64,000 nucleotides of DNA from Physella acuta (Eukaryota > Mollusca > Gastropoda > Physidae): positions 285,725 to 349,724 of the forward strand of contig NW_026732716.1 of NCBI RefSeq assembly GCF_028476545.1. The letters are read 5' to 3'. Each line of letters begins with the position of its first letter. The first letter of the stretch is position 1. The position numbers and the translations under genes were made by a program. Below the pieces are notes generated by a model. That model did no database searches. It saw only the letters and a list, made by a program, of their open reading frames with translations, and was not told the origin of the DNA. Positions 44,395 through 57,416 of this stretch are shown here, piece by piece.

Positions 44395-44920
44395 TAGAAA
44401 ACATGGCGTCAAAATGGTGACACAGCAAGGGTTTAACAGACAATATGGCGACATCATATAGGTTCAACAGTCGAAATGGTGACACTTAAAATGGTGACAC
44501 AGCAAGTGTTTGAATGTAAACATGGTGGCATCATACTAGCTCAACAGTCGAAATGGTGACACTTAAAATGGTGACACGGCAAGGGTTTAACAATCGAAAT
44601 GGTGACACATCATGTGCTCGACATTTAAAATGGTGAAACAACGTGTGCTTACATGTAGAGGGTAATAACTAAAGTATGGAATGGAGTTAGCTCAGCTGTA
44701 TGCACCTGTTGGCATCAAATTCGATTCAAAATATTGTGGTTGTTACATGTATAAAGCACTTTGACTAATATCACCACTAGTGTCGCTGTGTAATGTACAT
44801 TGCCTAATATTACCGCTAGTTTTACTTTATATTGTACATTGCATTATGTTAGGCTAGTCTCACCTCTATAACATACATTGCCCAATAAAAGGGCTTGTCT
44901 CACCTCTATAATACTCATTT
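44395..44920. repeat. Two diverged repeats in succession
   Basis: At 44395-44650, AAATGGTGACAC-based units (some ~60 bp). At 44755-44920, ACATTGCCTAATATTAC-based units of about 60 bp. Confidence 0.65.
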
Positions 44921-44924
44921 GTCA

Positions 44925-45610
44925 GCATAAAAAATAAATCCCACACTGACCTATGTTAGTGCTTCTCTCACTTTTAGAACAATCACTAATGACTACATGA
45001 CTTAAATACTGTTAATCTTAATATAGCGATTTTATGTCAAGTCCAATTTTGTCTAAAGTTCTCCAGAAGTCTATTTGATCTCAACTACTCGAGCAATCTA
45101 AACCAATCTTTGCTATCCGTCTCTCGCGTTCTCGAGTATTGTGTTTTATTTATGGCCGCTGAATGATAAGAAGAATATTATATTCAAAATTAGCGTTTCG
45201 CGTTATATCCTACACTGTGGCAAAGACCACAGTCTCATACATTTTAAGGAAATAACTTTTTTTCTACAAAAAGTCTTACGGATAACCACACATTAAAATC
45301 TGCCGAAAACAAAAATAAAAAAACACGGAACAAACCATGAAACTCTACTGCGGGTTGTAGTTATATTACCAGCTTAGGTTCTCGTGTTTATAGCTTTAAC
45401 ACAGCCTTGCTTTGAAACTTTTAATGTTGCATTCACATTTGAGTAGGCCTTTCAAAGATTTAATTTTTTTTTAATTTTCTTTCATTTCGAAACAAAAAAA
45501 AAACCCACCACATTAAATGGAATTTTTTTGTGTGTATGTGTTTTTTTAAACATTTTTTCAACGTCCATTGTCATCTAGCACAAATGATATCAATTAATAA
45601 AATAAATAAA
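44925..45610. other. Intergenic DNA, nothing recognised
   Basis: AT-rich, runs of A and T, no supported ORF. Confidence 0.5.
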
Positions 45611-46131
45611 CCGGGAGTGATCTCCCCTAAACTTTCTCGAATATTCTAATATAAAACTACGAGGGATGGCAACTCAGGACATAGACAATATTTGTAATCC
45701 ATTTTTAATTACTTAAACTTTTATAATAGAATGGAATCTTGTAAAAAAAAAAGAATTGCACACCAAGTGAACGCCTAATAAAATGTGCATAATAGCGCGC
45801 AATATTATGAGTACTTTATAAATTTATATGCGTTTTTTTGAGAAATCGGAAATAGCGTAAATTAGTGCTTCCAGTCAACGGAAATTATTCAAAATTTAAC
45901 AGAAGGTAGAGAATTAGATCTTTTACTTACATGTGAAAGTTTTTTTATCTATCTGAAATAGTACTCAAGTTATAGGCTTTTGAAAAATTCAAAGTAGAAA
46001 AAGTACCACTTCCGGTTATTGGAAATCGCTCAAAGGTTGATAGGGATCTACGATTTTAATAAAATACTTATATATGAAATTTCATCAACCTAGCTGTAAC
46101 GGTACTCAAGTAATCGTGTTTACACACAGAC

Positions 46132-46162
<31 letters not shown>

Positions 46163-46303
46163 GACACACAGACATACGGACAAGATTGCAAAATTATGTT
46201 TTTCCGTATCAGCGAGGTGTAAAACGTCGAGATATGTAAAAATCTCGATTTTTTTTTTGCACGATTACAATACTTTCTCTATACTGCGTAAAGTAAAAAC
46301 AAA
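45611..46303 (+). mobile_element. Dispersed ~690-bp element, copy A
   Basis: Begins near CGGGAGTGATCTCCC (a small hairpin) followed by ACTTTCTCGAATATTC, and ends with CTTTCTCTATACTGCG and AAAGTAAAAAC. A (CA)n patch lies near 46120. It shares most of its length with 55422-56115 and, inverted, with 26275-27038. No coding capacity; class unknown. Confidence 0.75.
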
Positions 46304-46649
46304 ATAAAATAAAACAGATTGCCATAAACCAAACTTTGAGTTTGTGGAGATGTACCGACAAGCCAATAACACTCGATGTAATATTAAAAAAATAATTGTT
46401 GACTAAAATAGAACATATGGTCTGTGTGTTTCACGTGCGTTCAAACCTACTTGTGTTGGTGAGTCTAGACTCACCTGGACGTCTGAGACTTGAGGCAAAA
46501 TCAGGTACCTCCACGCACCAGTGGTTACGATAAAAAAACATAATTAAAAATCAACCGACCGTTTATCCTGATCAACCTACCAACCACCTAGAAAAGGTAA
46601 GTTTTGGTTTTCAATCATTATGGTTGGCTTGATACAACCACCTAGCCAA

Positions 46650-46860
46650 CTTTAGCTCCAATCGTTAACTCCCTAATCTTCGTTTAGCCTTATTTGTTTA
46701 CTTAGGTGAACTTTAGCTCCAATCGTTAACTCCCTGATCTTCGTTTAGCCTTATTTGTTTACTTAGGTGAACTTTAGCTCCAATCGTTAACTCCCTGATC
46801 TTCGTTTAGCCTTATTTGTTTACTTAGGTGAACTTTAGCTCCAATGGTTCACTTAACTGA
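46650..46860. repeat. 61-bp tandem repeat, 3 units
   Basis: Units contain CTTTAGCTCCAATCGTTAAC, CTCCCTGATCTTCG and TTATTTGTTTACTTAGGTGA. Confidence 0.88.
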
Positions 46861-46869
46861 ACTTTAACT

Positions 46870-47640
46870 CAATTCCGTTCCCCGGCTGAACTTAAGCTGC
46901 AATCCTTTACTCCCCCTAAGTTTAGCTCCAATGGTTTAGAAAAACTGAACTTACTTAAGCTCTAGTTGTTCATTCACTTCAATCTTTAAGCTTAGTATGG
47001 AATGTAGCGTGATTATTTATTGTGGTAATTTAGGATGGAGTCGTAGTATCTTGTAACGTTATTATAAACTGGGGTGGGGGGGGGGGTCTTGATTTTATAA
47101 TGAACAATGCCAACAATGTGTGTAGTGGTGTGGGGGGGGGGGGGTAATAATTGGCGTGACGTGGTTTACCGACGACCTTGGGAATATAATTTAAACGTGA
47201 TTGGTCATACATCAAACATACAGTCTGGTCTATGGCACCTTACGTCATACAACAGTCATTCGTCATTTCCGGTTTTAATTGGTCGTATGATTTATTCATG
47301 ACGTAATACCTTCGACAGACAGCCGGAAGTCAAGTGGGGGGAATTGATGATCTAAACATTTCTTGAATGTCTTATGACAGACAAAATGATGACACACGGA
47401 AATCTGAACCCCCCCCCCCTCACAGATCCTAACAAGCCTTTATAACATTGACAAACAGTCTCTCTACCCAAACTGATAACGATCCGAATTCTGAAACAAC
47501 ACCGCCATATTTGTTGATGGAGTCACGTGATTTCCGTCTGGCCCGGGCAGACGTTGACGAATGAGCAAGAAATGATTTCTGTCCCCGGCACGTCGCGTCC
47601 ATCACGAGATCCAGCGAGACCAGACTCGATGGTCGGAGGG
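46870..47640. other. Unassigned DNA with locally higher GC
   Basis: Contains G and C runs (47070, 47140, 47410) and a GC-richer patch at 47480-47640 whose frames I do not recognise. Confidence 0.4.
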
Positions 47641-47732
47641 TTACGTCTGGTGTGGGTGGTGTGGGTGGTGTGGGTGGGGTGGGTGGGTGGTGTGGGTGGT
47701 GTGGGTGGTGTGGGTGGTGTGGGTGGAGGGGC
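47641..47732. repeat. (GTGGGTGGT)n minisatellite
   Basis: About 90 bp of 9-bp units, G-rich on the plus strand. Confidence 0.9.
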
Positions 47733-47856
47733 ACGTCAGATCTCAACTTCATCTCACTAATTGCTTGTCTGGTTTTGTTAATGCTACATCAACTGAACAA
47801 TTCCAAGAATCTTATGATTACGATATTTAAAAATGTATGCGTGTGTGCCTTAAAGA

Positions 47857-47863
<7 letters not shown>

Positions 47864-47916
<53 letters not shown>
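47864..47916. repeat. (TA)n microsatellite
   Basis: About 52 bp of TA. Confidence 0.93.
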
Positions 47917-47919
<3 letters not shown>

Positions 47920-47924
<5 letters not shown>

Positions 47925-48515
47925 AGCGTTGCTTAGTGTAATACGATAACTATAACTTGCGGCAAAAGCACCAGAAAAACTTTAAAAAATAGCTTTAAAA
48001 AAATTGTCGGAGTCTCACTATTAAAATATTTGTTTTAAATAATAACAGGTTCTAAAATAATAATTCACTTGCAAAACAGAATTTTATTATCAAAGAATTC
48101 TTTTACTATATCATGATGCCTAAAATGAACGAATATAGTACTTCTAACCTACGTAACCCTTACATGGTACTTAGATACCACGTAAACACGTCTACCGCTT
48201 AACTCTGGGACCATCTTAATGGTTCTAGCAACCAGGCGGCTACACGGGACTTGTGGTTCAGGCGTGTTGGACTCCTTCGTTACCTACGGCTGCTAATGAC
48301 GCGTGCGGTTCTAGACAATTAGCAGCTGCTGGGGCAGAGCTGATTGCCTGCAGAGCAAACAGACAAAAATACCTCACCCCCCCCCCCATACCTGGACTGG
48401 TGGGTAGAACTTATAGTTTACATAGTAATGACGGTTATGGGGGAGGGGGTATGTGTGGAGGTAGGGATCCCATTTCTAATAGTTGACCAATAAACCATAC
48501 TCGTGTGGTTACTGC
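47920..48515. other. Intergenic DNA, nothing recognised
   Basis: A GC-richer patch near 48280-48360 resembles neither SINE family closely enough to call. Confidence 0.4.
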
Positions 48516-48519
48516 AGGA

Positions 48520-49165
48520 GTATATGGTCATATGATGAAGTACTCGACTGGTTACTTAGACAGCTTATGGCTATATGATGAAGTACTCGACTGGTTACTT
48601 AGACAGCTTATGGCTATATGATGAAGTACTTGACTGGTTATTTAGACAGCTTATGGTTATATGATGAAGTAAAGACTGGTTACTTAGACAGCTTATGGCT
48701 ATATGATGAAGTACTTGACTGGTTATTTAGACAGCTTATGGCTATATGATGAAGTACTAGACTGGTTATTTAGACAGCTTATGGTTATATGATGAAGTAA
48801 AGACTGGTTACTTAGACAGCTTATGGCTATATGATGAAGTACTCGGTTACTGCAGGAAGCATATGGTTATTTGAGTGCGTTCCATTTTCAGTAAATCTGC
48901 AAGTTAATATAGTCATTATAAAATATATATTTTGTCCAACTGAAAAGAATAATATATTTGATGAAGTACTTGTGTGGTTACTGGATAAAGCTTATGGTTA
49001 TATTATGAAGAACCCGGTTACTGCTGGAAGCCTATGGTTATATGATGAAGTACTCGTGTGGTTACTGTAGGCTGCATATGGTTATACGATAAAGTACTCG
49101 GTTACTGCAAGGCAGCTTATGGTTATTTGATGAATTACTGGCAAGGTTACTGCAAATATCTTATA
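48520..49165. repeat. ~45-58-bp minisatellite, over 10 diverged units
   Basis: Copies of TATATGATGAAGTACTCGAC and GGTTACTTAGACAGCTTATG; the first part (48540-48840) is homogeneous and the rest decayed. Confidence 0.88.
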
Positions 49166-49304
49166 ATCATATGATAATTATATGAAGAACTGAAAATAAA
49201 CAAAAAACAGTTAAAGGTATTTCGTTTCTTCTACATTACCTTGTGCATAGAAATATATTTTTTTTATAATACGCAAGGACATACACATAAAATACGAACA
49301 CACA

Positions 49305-49309
<5 letters not shown>

Positions 49310-49398
<89 letters not shown>
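49310..49398. repeat. (TA)n microsatellite
   Basis: About 86 bp of TA. Confidence 0.95.
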
Positions 49399-49399
<1 letters not shown>

Positions 49400-49402
<3 letters not shown>

Positions 49403-50215
49403 AAATATATCACAAAATAATAACAAAATTATAATTTAATTACATAGAAAATAACTTGGAAATCCAGACATATTTTCGAACACGAAGGGGGATAACCGTG
49501 ATTTTAAAAAAAAAGTTATGTGCCCTTAGACACCCTCGTCAAACAAAAGCGCCACCTGCGAGCTTGATGGGAAAGTGAACTCGTATCTTTGTTAACATTC
49601 CGTATGTAGCGAAAAATGAGCTGCACTCGGGCTGGAGGGCTTTTACTTTGTCGGAGTGAATAGGTTGATGAAAGTTTAAAGGCTGAAGTGTGGGGTGGGC
49701 GATCAATGCTTCAAGTACCTTCATCAGGGGAAACAACCCATTTTATATGTTGAGATTTTCTTGTTATTCAAAGTAAAACAAAAAAATAACGTTGGTAGGT
49801 TGTTTGTTTACATGAGATAATTTTATTCAATGTCGGGGTCACACACAATATAGAGAGGAACTCATGCTAGTCTAGATACAGCACTCACTATAGGAGTCTT
49901 TTTTAGTAGCACAAAGTATAATATTTTTTACTATGAGCATGTTAACTTGCAGATGTACTAGTAATGGAACGCTCTCTTAATACTTATAAAAAAACTAGAT
50001 TTAATTATACAGAGATTATGGAAATTTAGAAAACGTATCTTAACTTGATTGGTAATATCATTGCTTTTAAACTTTATTCCTCGTTAGAGTTTTAATTTTA
50101 TTTTTGATGGGAAGGTGTGTGTGGGAGAGGAATGGTCCCCATGTCTGTAGACCATCCTAAGTTGGACAACTTGATATAATTATTCTACTCTGGTATGGAC
50201 AGCTGGGTGATTAAT
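49400..50215. other. Unassigned DNA
   Basis: A balanced-composition patch at 49520-49740 contains a 65-codon minus frame (MFPLMKVLEAL start) I do not recognise; it could be an exon or chance. Confidence 0.35.
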
Positions 50216-50221
50216 ATGTGA

Positions 50222-50455
50222 TATGTAGAAGTGTTTAATTGTAGTATAGGATTGTATGAGCTACTGGTATGTGCTGGTGTTTAATATGTGGGATAGGATT
50301 GCTTGCTCTACTGGTATGTGATGGTGTTTAATATGTAGTATAGGATTGAATGCGCTACTGGTATGTACTGGTGTTTAATATGTAGGATAGGATTGCATGC
50401 GCTACTGGTATGTACTAGTGTTTAATATGTGGGATAGGATTGCATGCGCTACTAT
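50222..50455. repeat. ~48-bp minisatellite, 5 units
   Basis: GCTACTGGTATGTACTGGTG and TTTAATATGTGGGATAGGAT recur. Confidence 0.9.
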
Positions 50456-50459
50456 CCAA

Positions 50460-51115
50460 GCAGATCCTTGGAGACCTGAGTTAATTGGTGGGGGAGTCCT
50501 ATCAAAGGCCCCCCATGAAAAATAGATCCACGAAAGCTGGCTGTGGGTCTGGTTGGGTGAACTCAACATCTTTTATTCACGTCTCTACACGGCCCGTGTT
50601 GCTGGGGATTTAATCCCCCACCCCCAGCCCCACCCTAGAAGTGGTCAGGCCAAGCCCAACTCTAGCATTTGTTTGTACACATACACATGATGTACACATA
50701 AATAACACGGTGCGTACACACTAAGTTAATATAACAGCTTCCAGATAGTTTTTGATAGACTGATAACGTGTTTTCATAAAGAGGTGGACAGCAATAACAA
50801 TTAAACCGACATATGCCCTGTACTACTGTCAATTTTTTTAAAACTAATCCAAGCCGAAGTCGCCACATTTCCATTGAAATATTTTTACATTTTCAAGTAT
50901 ACTTCAAAATGTTTAGGTTGCTGTTCCAATTGGGATTCGAACTCTGGACAATAAAGTGAACGAAAAGTTAAAAGAATTCAGTTTAAGAGTTGCGTCTAGG
51001 AATAAGATTAAATTTAGATTAAGGGTGGTGTTACGTCAGGGTTTGAGTTAAAGCGAGGTTTAATTACTTCTTGCCACCAATCAATGGATAATAACACAGC
51101 GATGTAGGGTAATAC
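50460..51115. other. Intergenic DNA, nothing recognised
   Basis: Contains GGGATTCGAACTC near 50934, a possible minus-strand SINE remnant too decayed to call. Confidence 0.4.
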
Positions 51116-51124
51116 AACATCGCC

Positions 51125-51310
51125 TGGGTGTTTACAAACGACAGCATCACCCAGACTGTATACTAACGACAGCATCATCTGGCTGTATACAAACGACAGC
51201 ATCACCTGGCTGTGTACAAACGACAGCATTACCATGGGTGTATACAAGCGACAGCATCACCTGGCTGTATACAAGCGACAACATCACCTGGCTGTATACG
51301 AACGACAACA
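51125..51310. repeat. ~28-bp minisatellite, 7 units
   Basis: CAACGACAGCATCACCTGGC followed by TGTATA. Confidence 0.9.
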
Positions 51311-51764
51311 TCTGCTGACCGTCACAAAACTTCACCGTCTACCCACATAATAGAGGACCCACTCACCACCACGCCATCTCACCATTCACAGTTTTTACAC
51401 TTTACATTTTAATGACGTGTCAAAGCGGTACACATCTGGAGTTTGATTTAACCTTGACGCCTGCCAAACAACGGAGCGCGCGGGAACAACGGGACAGCAG
51501 ATGTGAGCGTGTAATCTCTAAACCAAACGGGTCTATGGCTGAATTATTTCAACAATGGCCGGGTTTTTAAATCGTAATTTTATCGTATAATCAAACTTTG
51601 ATCATACAGGCCTGTCCGCTGTTTGTTTGACTATTGATCCAGGCCATTGTTTTGTAGCTAGTGTTGTCATCCCACACTCAACATTGGGGATTTGTCCAAC
51701 ACGTTTTTAAGTGTAGAAAAGTTATGGGGTTAGGTGGGTTAGTATAGATTTAGATCAGGTAATA

Positions 51765-52350
51765 AAATGAGGTTACCATTTACCTGATTTAAAATAGCAC
51801 ACCTGAAATAGATTACCATTGACCAAAAATAGGTAATCATTTCCTGAAATCTGTTACCATTTCCCGAAATAGGTAACCGTTACCTGAAATAGGTTACCGT
51901 TTACCTGAAATAAGTTACAATTGACCCGAAATGGGTTACCGTTTACCTGAAATAGGTTACCGTTTACCGGAAATAGGTAACCATTTACCTGAAATAGGTT
52001 ACCATTTACCTGAAATAAGTTACAATTGACCCGAAATAGGTAACCGTTTACCTGAAATAGGTTACCATTTACCTGAAATAAGTTACAATTAACCCGAAAT
52101 ATGTTACCATTTACACGAAATAGGATACCATTTACCTGAGATAGGTTACCGTTTACCTAAAAAAAACTTAACCATTTATATGAAATAGGTTACCATTTAC
52201 CTGAAATAAGTTACAATTAACCTGAAATAGGTTACCGTTTACCGGAAATAGGTAACCGTTTACCTGAGATAGGTGACCGTTTACCTAAAAAAACTTTACC
52301 TTTTATATGAAATAGGTTACCATTTATATGAAATAGGTTACCATTTCCCT
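51765..52350. repeat. ~21-bp minisatellite, ~25 units
   Basis: GGTTACCATTTACCTGAAATA and variants (ACCGTTTACC, ACAATTGACC). Confidence 0.92.
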
Positions 52351-52354
52351 AAAA

Positions 52355-53959
52355 GCCAAAGACTGTCGGGGTGGAAAGTTTAACGATTGTGGGTTTGGAG
52401 TAAAGTTAAGGTAAAAAGGAAGGGTGGAGGAGATATTTCTCATTTGTAACATCGTGTCCTGATTCATAAGTCATACCGGTACATTATTAGAACTCTTTTA
52501 CGTTGAGCCATTACAGCATCACATACGCCTTTCATAAAGCGCTGATCCCAACGCCTTCCTCTGTCAAAAAGTGGTATTCCAACATTTTCCATACCCCATC
52601 CCAACTCTCCCTCCCCCCCCCCCCACCCCACGACGTGTAAACAAAAGCCATCAAGGGCAATCAAGCGCGCACTTCTGCTGAAGAGATCAGAAAGTGTGAG
52701 CAGTTGAGTTTTTCCCCTTTACGTTTTGTTTTGATTAAGTGGAAATAAAACTGGTTTAGTCGACCACAAAATTAATTGACTTTACCGTTAGAGTTTCTTC
52801 CCTTACCCACACTTTTAACACCACTGGCAAACTAAAACAGTTGTACTAATGTTGCGTTTTATGACAGTCTGGGTGCTTTACTCTAAATTACAACAACATC
52901 AAAGTGGTTTTTAAAAACATAAAGAGGAGCAGCCATTTAAAGTAGTCCTTTTATTACTCTTAAAGTATAAGAAAACAAAACTGTCACTTCATAAATACAA
53001 ACACTTTGTAGAATTGGATTCTCCATTTTATTTAATCCATCAGGCCCTAGACGAGTCACGTGATGTTATTGTTATGGGGGATTAGCCCGGCACTAGCAAT
53101 AAAAATATTCATACACCCCACAGAGAGTTTAGTAAGAAAACGATGTTGCCGTCTTTTGACATAGGCACGTGCACATCTTTTGTGTGTGTGCTTGACGCGT
53201 GTCCAGTCTCCAATATCTGAAAACCTAAGGGATGGATAAAATATTGGTATAATGCGGCGTAGGATTAAGACGCTATTTTGAGTCGTCGCTAATCGCCATC
53301 AGAGTACAGGACCGTTCCCTTGGGCACACGAGTGGGGCTCCCAGGGGCCCTATTTTTACTTTTTGGAACCCTAATACGTTCCACTTGTTTTACGTGCCAG
53401 TTCAAATACTTGTTTGAGAGTTCTAATAATCACGAATCTAATGCAACATCTTCGGTGCATATTGTTTTCAAAACTTATGACATACTTATGACATACTAGA
53501 TCTAAATTATAAAGTAACTATTTATAATTTAGTTTGGACATCCAACTCAAATATTCTCTTCTTGTGATTAGTGTTTAGAGCCTCTTCATTTGTCGACGTG
53601 TAGATGTAGTTGTCCCACACTTACTTGACGATGTAGGTGGCGTCTTTCAACATTAGACGAAAACTATTTCATTTGATTTCTAGTAGAAAAGATTCGCTTC
53701 CTTTGATACTAGTTTTAGAACAGCTTGTTTAGTCAATACTGTGTGTTGGTAATCTCACTAATCACGGGGTGATTTAGGCGACGATTGAGAGACGCTTTCA
53801 TATGATTTCCATTCAAAGAAACTTAAAAGAAATTGTCTTTAAGCGTTTACTTAATGGTGTAATTAGTTTTAATGTTTTTAAACGTCAAAATTAAAGTAAA
53901 ATCTACGTTTCATTATTTTTACACTTTCTAATAATACTCTTTTCTTCTCAATTATCACT

Positions 53960-53960
<1 letters not shown>
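52355..53960. other. Intergenic DNA, nothing recognised
   Basis: No supported ORF, RNA gene or known repeat; one C run near 52615. Confidence 0.5.

Positions 53961-53962
<2 letters not shown>

Positions 53963-54012
<50 letters not shown>
53963..54012. repeat. ~50-bp poly(A) run
   Basis: An uninterrupted A run. No retroposon body or target duplication could be recognised around it. Confidence 0.9.
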
Positions 54013-54013
<1 letters not shown>

Positions 54014-54249
54014 AATTTGGCACACATTAATTTGGAATCTTGGAATCTTGAATATTTGTATCGGACAACTGATCTTCGGCAAATAGTCTTTACGTAAATT
54101 GTTAATTTTGAAAAAAATTGTTCCATTTCCATCTGTTCTGACTAGTGACTTTCAAGCAAGGACCTTTCAGATGAAGTCAGATACCCCAAAAATTTTCTGT
54201 GTTTTGTTTGTGTTCATTTATGTTCAGATTCGTGCTGAAGGTCTAACAA

Positions 54250-55125
54250 TATGTTCGTGTTTTTGTCGCTGTGAACACCACATGTTCATGTTGTACAAAA
54301 AGTCACAGAAAATGTTCGTACATCCGTCTTTCAGAACACCACATGTTCATGTTTGTATTGAATGTCACAGAAAATGTTCGTGTTTTTTTCTTTCAGAACA
54401 CCACATGTTCATGTTTGTATTGAATGTCACAGAAAATGTTCGTGTTTTTTTCTTTCAGAACACCACATGTTCATGTTTGTATTGAATGTCACAGAAAATG
54501 TTCGTGTTTTTTTCTTTCAGAACACCACATGTTCATGTTTGTATTGAATGTCACAGAAAATGTTCGTGTTTTTTTCTTTCAGAACACCACATGTTCATGT
54601 TTGTATTGAATGTCACAGAAAATGTTCGTGTTTTTTTCTTTCAGAACACCACATGTTCATGTTTGTATTGAATGTCACAGAAAATGTTCGTGTTTTTTTC
54701 TTTCAGAACACCACATGTTCATGTTTGTATTGAATGTCACAGAAAATGTTCGTGTTTTTTTCTTTCAGAACACCACATGTTCATGTTTGTATTGAATGTC
54801 ACAGAAAATGTTCGTGTTTTTTTCTTTCAGAACACCACATGTTCATGTTTGTATTGAATGTCACAGAAAATGTTCGTGTTTTTTTCTTTCTGAACACCAC
54901 ATGTTCATGTTTGTATTGAATGTCACAGAAAATGTTCGTGTTTTTTTCTTTCTGAACACCACATGTTCATGTTTGTATTGAACGTCACAGAAAATGTTCG
55001 TGTTTTTGTCTTTCTGAACACCACATGTTCATGTTTGTATTGAACGTCATAGAAAATGTTCGTACATCCGTCTTTCTAAACACCACATGTTCATGTTTGT
55101 ATTGAATGTCACAGAAAATAAAAAG
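54250..55125. repeat. 62-bp minisatellite with an acceptor-like motif in each unit, ~14 units
   Basis: Each unit has GTTCGTGTTTTTTTCTTTCAG followed by AACACCACATGTTCATG and ATTGAATGTCACAGAAAAT. The central units are identical. Edge units carry CTGAACACC or CTAAACACC, or GTACATCCGTCTTTC, instead of the AG motif. Because 62 is not a multiple of three, the same 61-codon frame recurs every unit. Confidence 0.95.
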
Positions 55126-55214
55126 CCCTGAGATTTTATTTGTTCAACAAGAAGCCCCAGAGAGAAAATTTAATTTTATTACAATGTTATCGATTTCTCT
55201 TGAGAAACAAAGGT

Positions 55215-55405
55215 TGCACAGAAATATGTTTTTGTGATGTGTAGAAAACGTCACATTTTTGTGATGTGTAGAAAACCTCACATTCTTTTGTGATGTGTAG
55301 AAAACCTCACATTTTGTGTGATGTATAGGAAACTTCACGTTTTTGTGATGTGTAGGAAACCTAAATTTTTTTGTGATGTGTAGAAAACCTAATTTTTTCT
55401 GAAGT
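55215..55405. repeat. ~28-bp minisatellite, 7 units
   Basis: TTTTTGTGATGTGTAGAAAAC followed by CTCACA; adjacent to copy B of the dispersed element. Confidence 0.9.
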
Positions 55406-55421
55406 GTACACACATAAATAT

Positions 55422-56115
55422 ACCGGGAGTGATCTCCCCTAAACTTTCTCGAATATTCTTATATAAAATAACAGGGGATGGGAACTCGGGCTATAGACAT
55501 GATTTTTAATCCATTTTAAATACTTAAAGTTTTAAAAATAGAATAAAATCTCGTAGACAAATCAATTGCACACCAAGTGAACGCCAAATAAAAAAGCGCA
55601 TAATAGTGCGCAATATTATTAGTACTTTTAAAATTTACATTAGTTTTTTGAGAAATCGGAAGTAGCGTAAAGTACTACTTCCAGTCAAGCGAAATTACTC
55701 AAAATTTAACAGAAGGTAGAGAATTAGATCTTTTACTTACATGTGAAATTTCATTTATCTATTTGAAATAGTACTCAAGTTATAGGCTTTTGAAAAATTC
55801 AAAGTAGGAAAAGTACCACTTCCGGTTATCGGAAATCGCTCAAAAGTTGATACGGATCTACGATTTTGATAAAATACTTATATATGAAATTTCATCAACC
55901 TAGCTGTAACGGTACTCAAGTTATCGTGTTTACACACTGACAGACAGACAGACAGACAGACACACACACAGACACACAGACATACGGACAAGATTGCAAA
56001 ATTATGTTTTTCCGTATCAGTGAGGTGTAAAACGTCGAGATTTGTAAAAATCTCGATTTTTTTTTGCACGATTACAAGACTTTCTCTATACTTCGTATAT
56101 ACGAGAAAGTAAAAA
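55422..56115 (+). mobile_element. Dispersed ~690-bp element, copy B
   Basis: Same start (CGGGAGTGATCTCCC) and nearly the same body as copy A. The right end keeps the full palindromic tip ACTTTCTC ... GAGAAAGT (56085-56112). A (GACA)n patch replaces part of the (CA)n. Confidence 0.78.
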
Positions 56116-56237
56116 CAACAATAAAATCAAATCAATTCAAGAGAATGTTTTAGAACCATTTCTAGAACTTCCTCCATGGAGTTCAGACATAGCGTTCTTG
56201 AAAAGTTTTGGGTGCTGTATAATCAATCCGTAGGAAG

Positions 56238-56420
56238 AAATAGATGGGTGGTAGAGCGCATGGCTGCTAACCCGATAATTTTGAGGTTTGATTCTTAGAC
56301 TCCGTCCACCCGACTATGACGGGTGTTTATGGACTCAAGTTTAGGGAAACTAAAACTGGCTTGGGGTGGAGCTGACAACACCAACCCTCCATGTTTAACC
56401 TCAGCTCCATAAGGATAACG
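56238..56420 (+). mobile_element. tRNA-derived SINE (short family), diverged
   Basis: It reads GGGTGGTAGAGCGCATGG, GAGGTTTGATTCTTAG, a body with GACTCAAGTTTAGGGAAAC and a shared GTGGAGCTGACAACACC segment. Confidence 0.65.
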
Positions 56421-56439
56421 CTTTAATTAACATGTTAAA

Positions 56440-56705
56440 GTCAACACTACACGCATAAACAATGCTATACCCATTAGTTACACCACACATACCACACACA
56501 TCATCCACACCACCTACCACGACCATAGAATCCACACCACACATTCATACATAGATCTTAGAGCACCTACACCACACACAGCAGCCACACCATCCACATC
56601 ACCCACAACACTATACCACACACAACACCTACAGCACCCACTGCACTTAGAGCACCCACACCATACACAATCCACACCATCCACATCACTACACCACACA
56701 CAACA
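56440..56705. repeat. Degenerate CA-rich repeat
   Basis: CACCACACACATCATCCAC-like units without a fixed period. Confidence 0.8.
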
Positions 56706-56759
56706 TCCTAACCGGACAGAAAACAGAAAATGTTTTGAACACGTCCTTCACCTCATTCC

Positions 56760-56940
56760 AAACATCCCCATATGTAAGTGTATGCGCAGGAATATGCTGG
56801 AGAATCGATTCATATAAACATCCCCATTTGTAAGTGTATGCGCAGGAATATGCTGAAGAATCGATTCATATAGACATCCCCATATGTAAGTGTATGCGCA
56901 GGAATATGCTGAAGAATCGATTCATATAAACTTGCTGATC
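56760..56940. repeat. ~57-bp tandem repeat, 3 units
   Basis: AACATCCCCATATGTAAGTG, TATGCGCAGGAATATGCTG and AGAATCGATTCATAT, each three times. Confidence 0.9.
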
Positions 56941-57329
56941 TAAGTCTTCTCCCATCAAGTGTTTCTTATACATAAAAAAAAATCTATAAAAAAACCTCTC
57001 TCCATCAAATGGATTAGACTCAGCACGAACGGCTAAAACGGCAAGAAACACTCAACATCCTAGCGGTGTATCAAATCACATTGAGAATAATCTCTGTCCT
57101 GAAGTTTTAGATCACAACGTGAAACAAACGCTACTATTGACGCAACTCTCTCAAAGTTTGGCCCATATAACTTATAGATACTATGGTATACAGTTGTGTA
57201 TTACTTTTAGACTGCTAGACTACACTGTCAGCTCAAATTCATACAAATTTGTAGGAATCATGAAAAGTAGAGTTCTTTTTGACACCCTCGGTATGTATAT
57301 GATTGTGTCGCCGAAAGATTACTATTACA

Positions 57330-57334
<5 letters not shown>

Positions 57335-57412
<78 letters not shown>
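57335..57412. repeat. (TA)n microsatellite
   Basis: About 75 bp of TA. Confidence 0.95.

Positions 57413-57416
<4 letters not shown>

Noticed and set aside
47429-47752. 107-codon minus frame
   Set aside because: Its N-terminal half is the (GTGGGTGGT)n repeat (His/Pro) and the rest is unrecognised.
53963-54012. Retroposed mRNA with poly(A) tail
   Set aside because: No upstream coding remnant and no flanking direct repeat could be found.
54099-54981. Repeated identical 61-codon frames
   Set aside because: The 62-bp period shifts frame each unit and regenerates the same frame; not separate genes.
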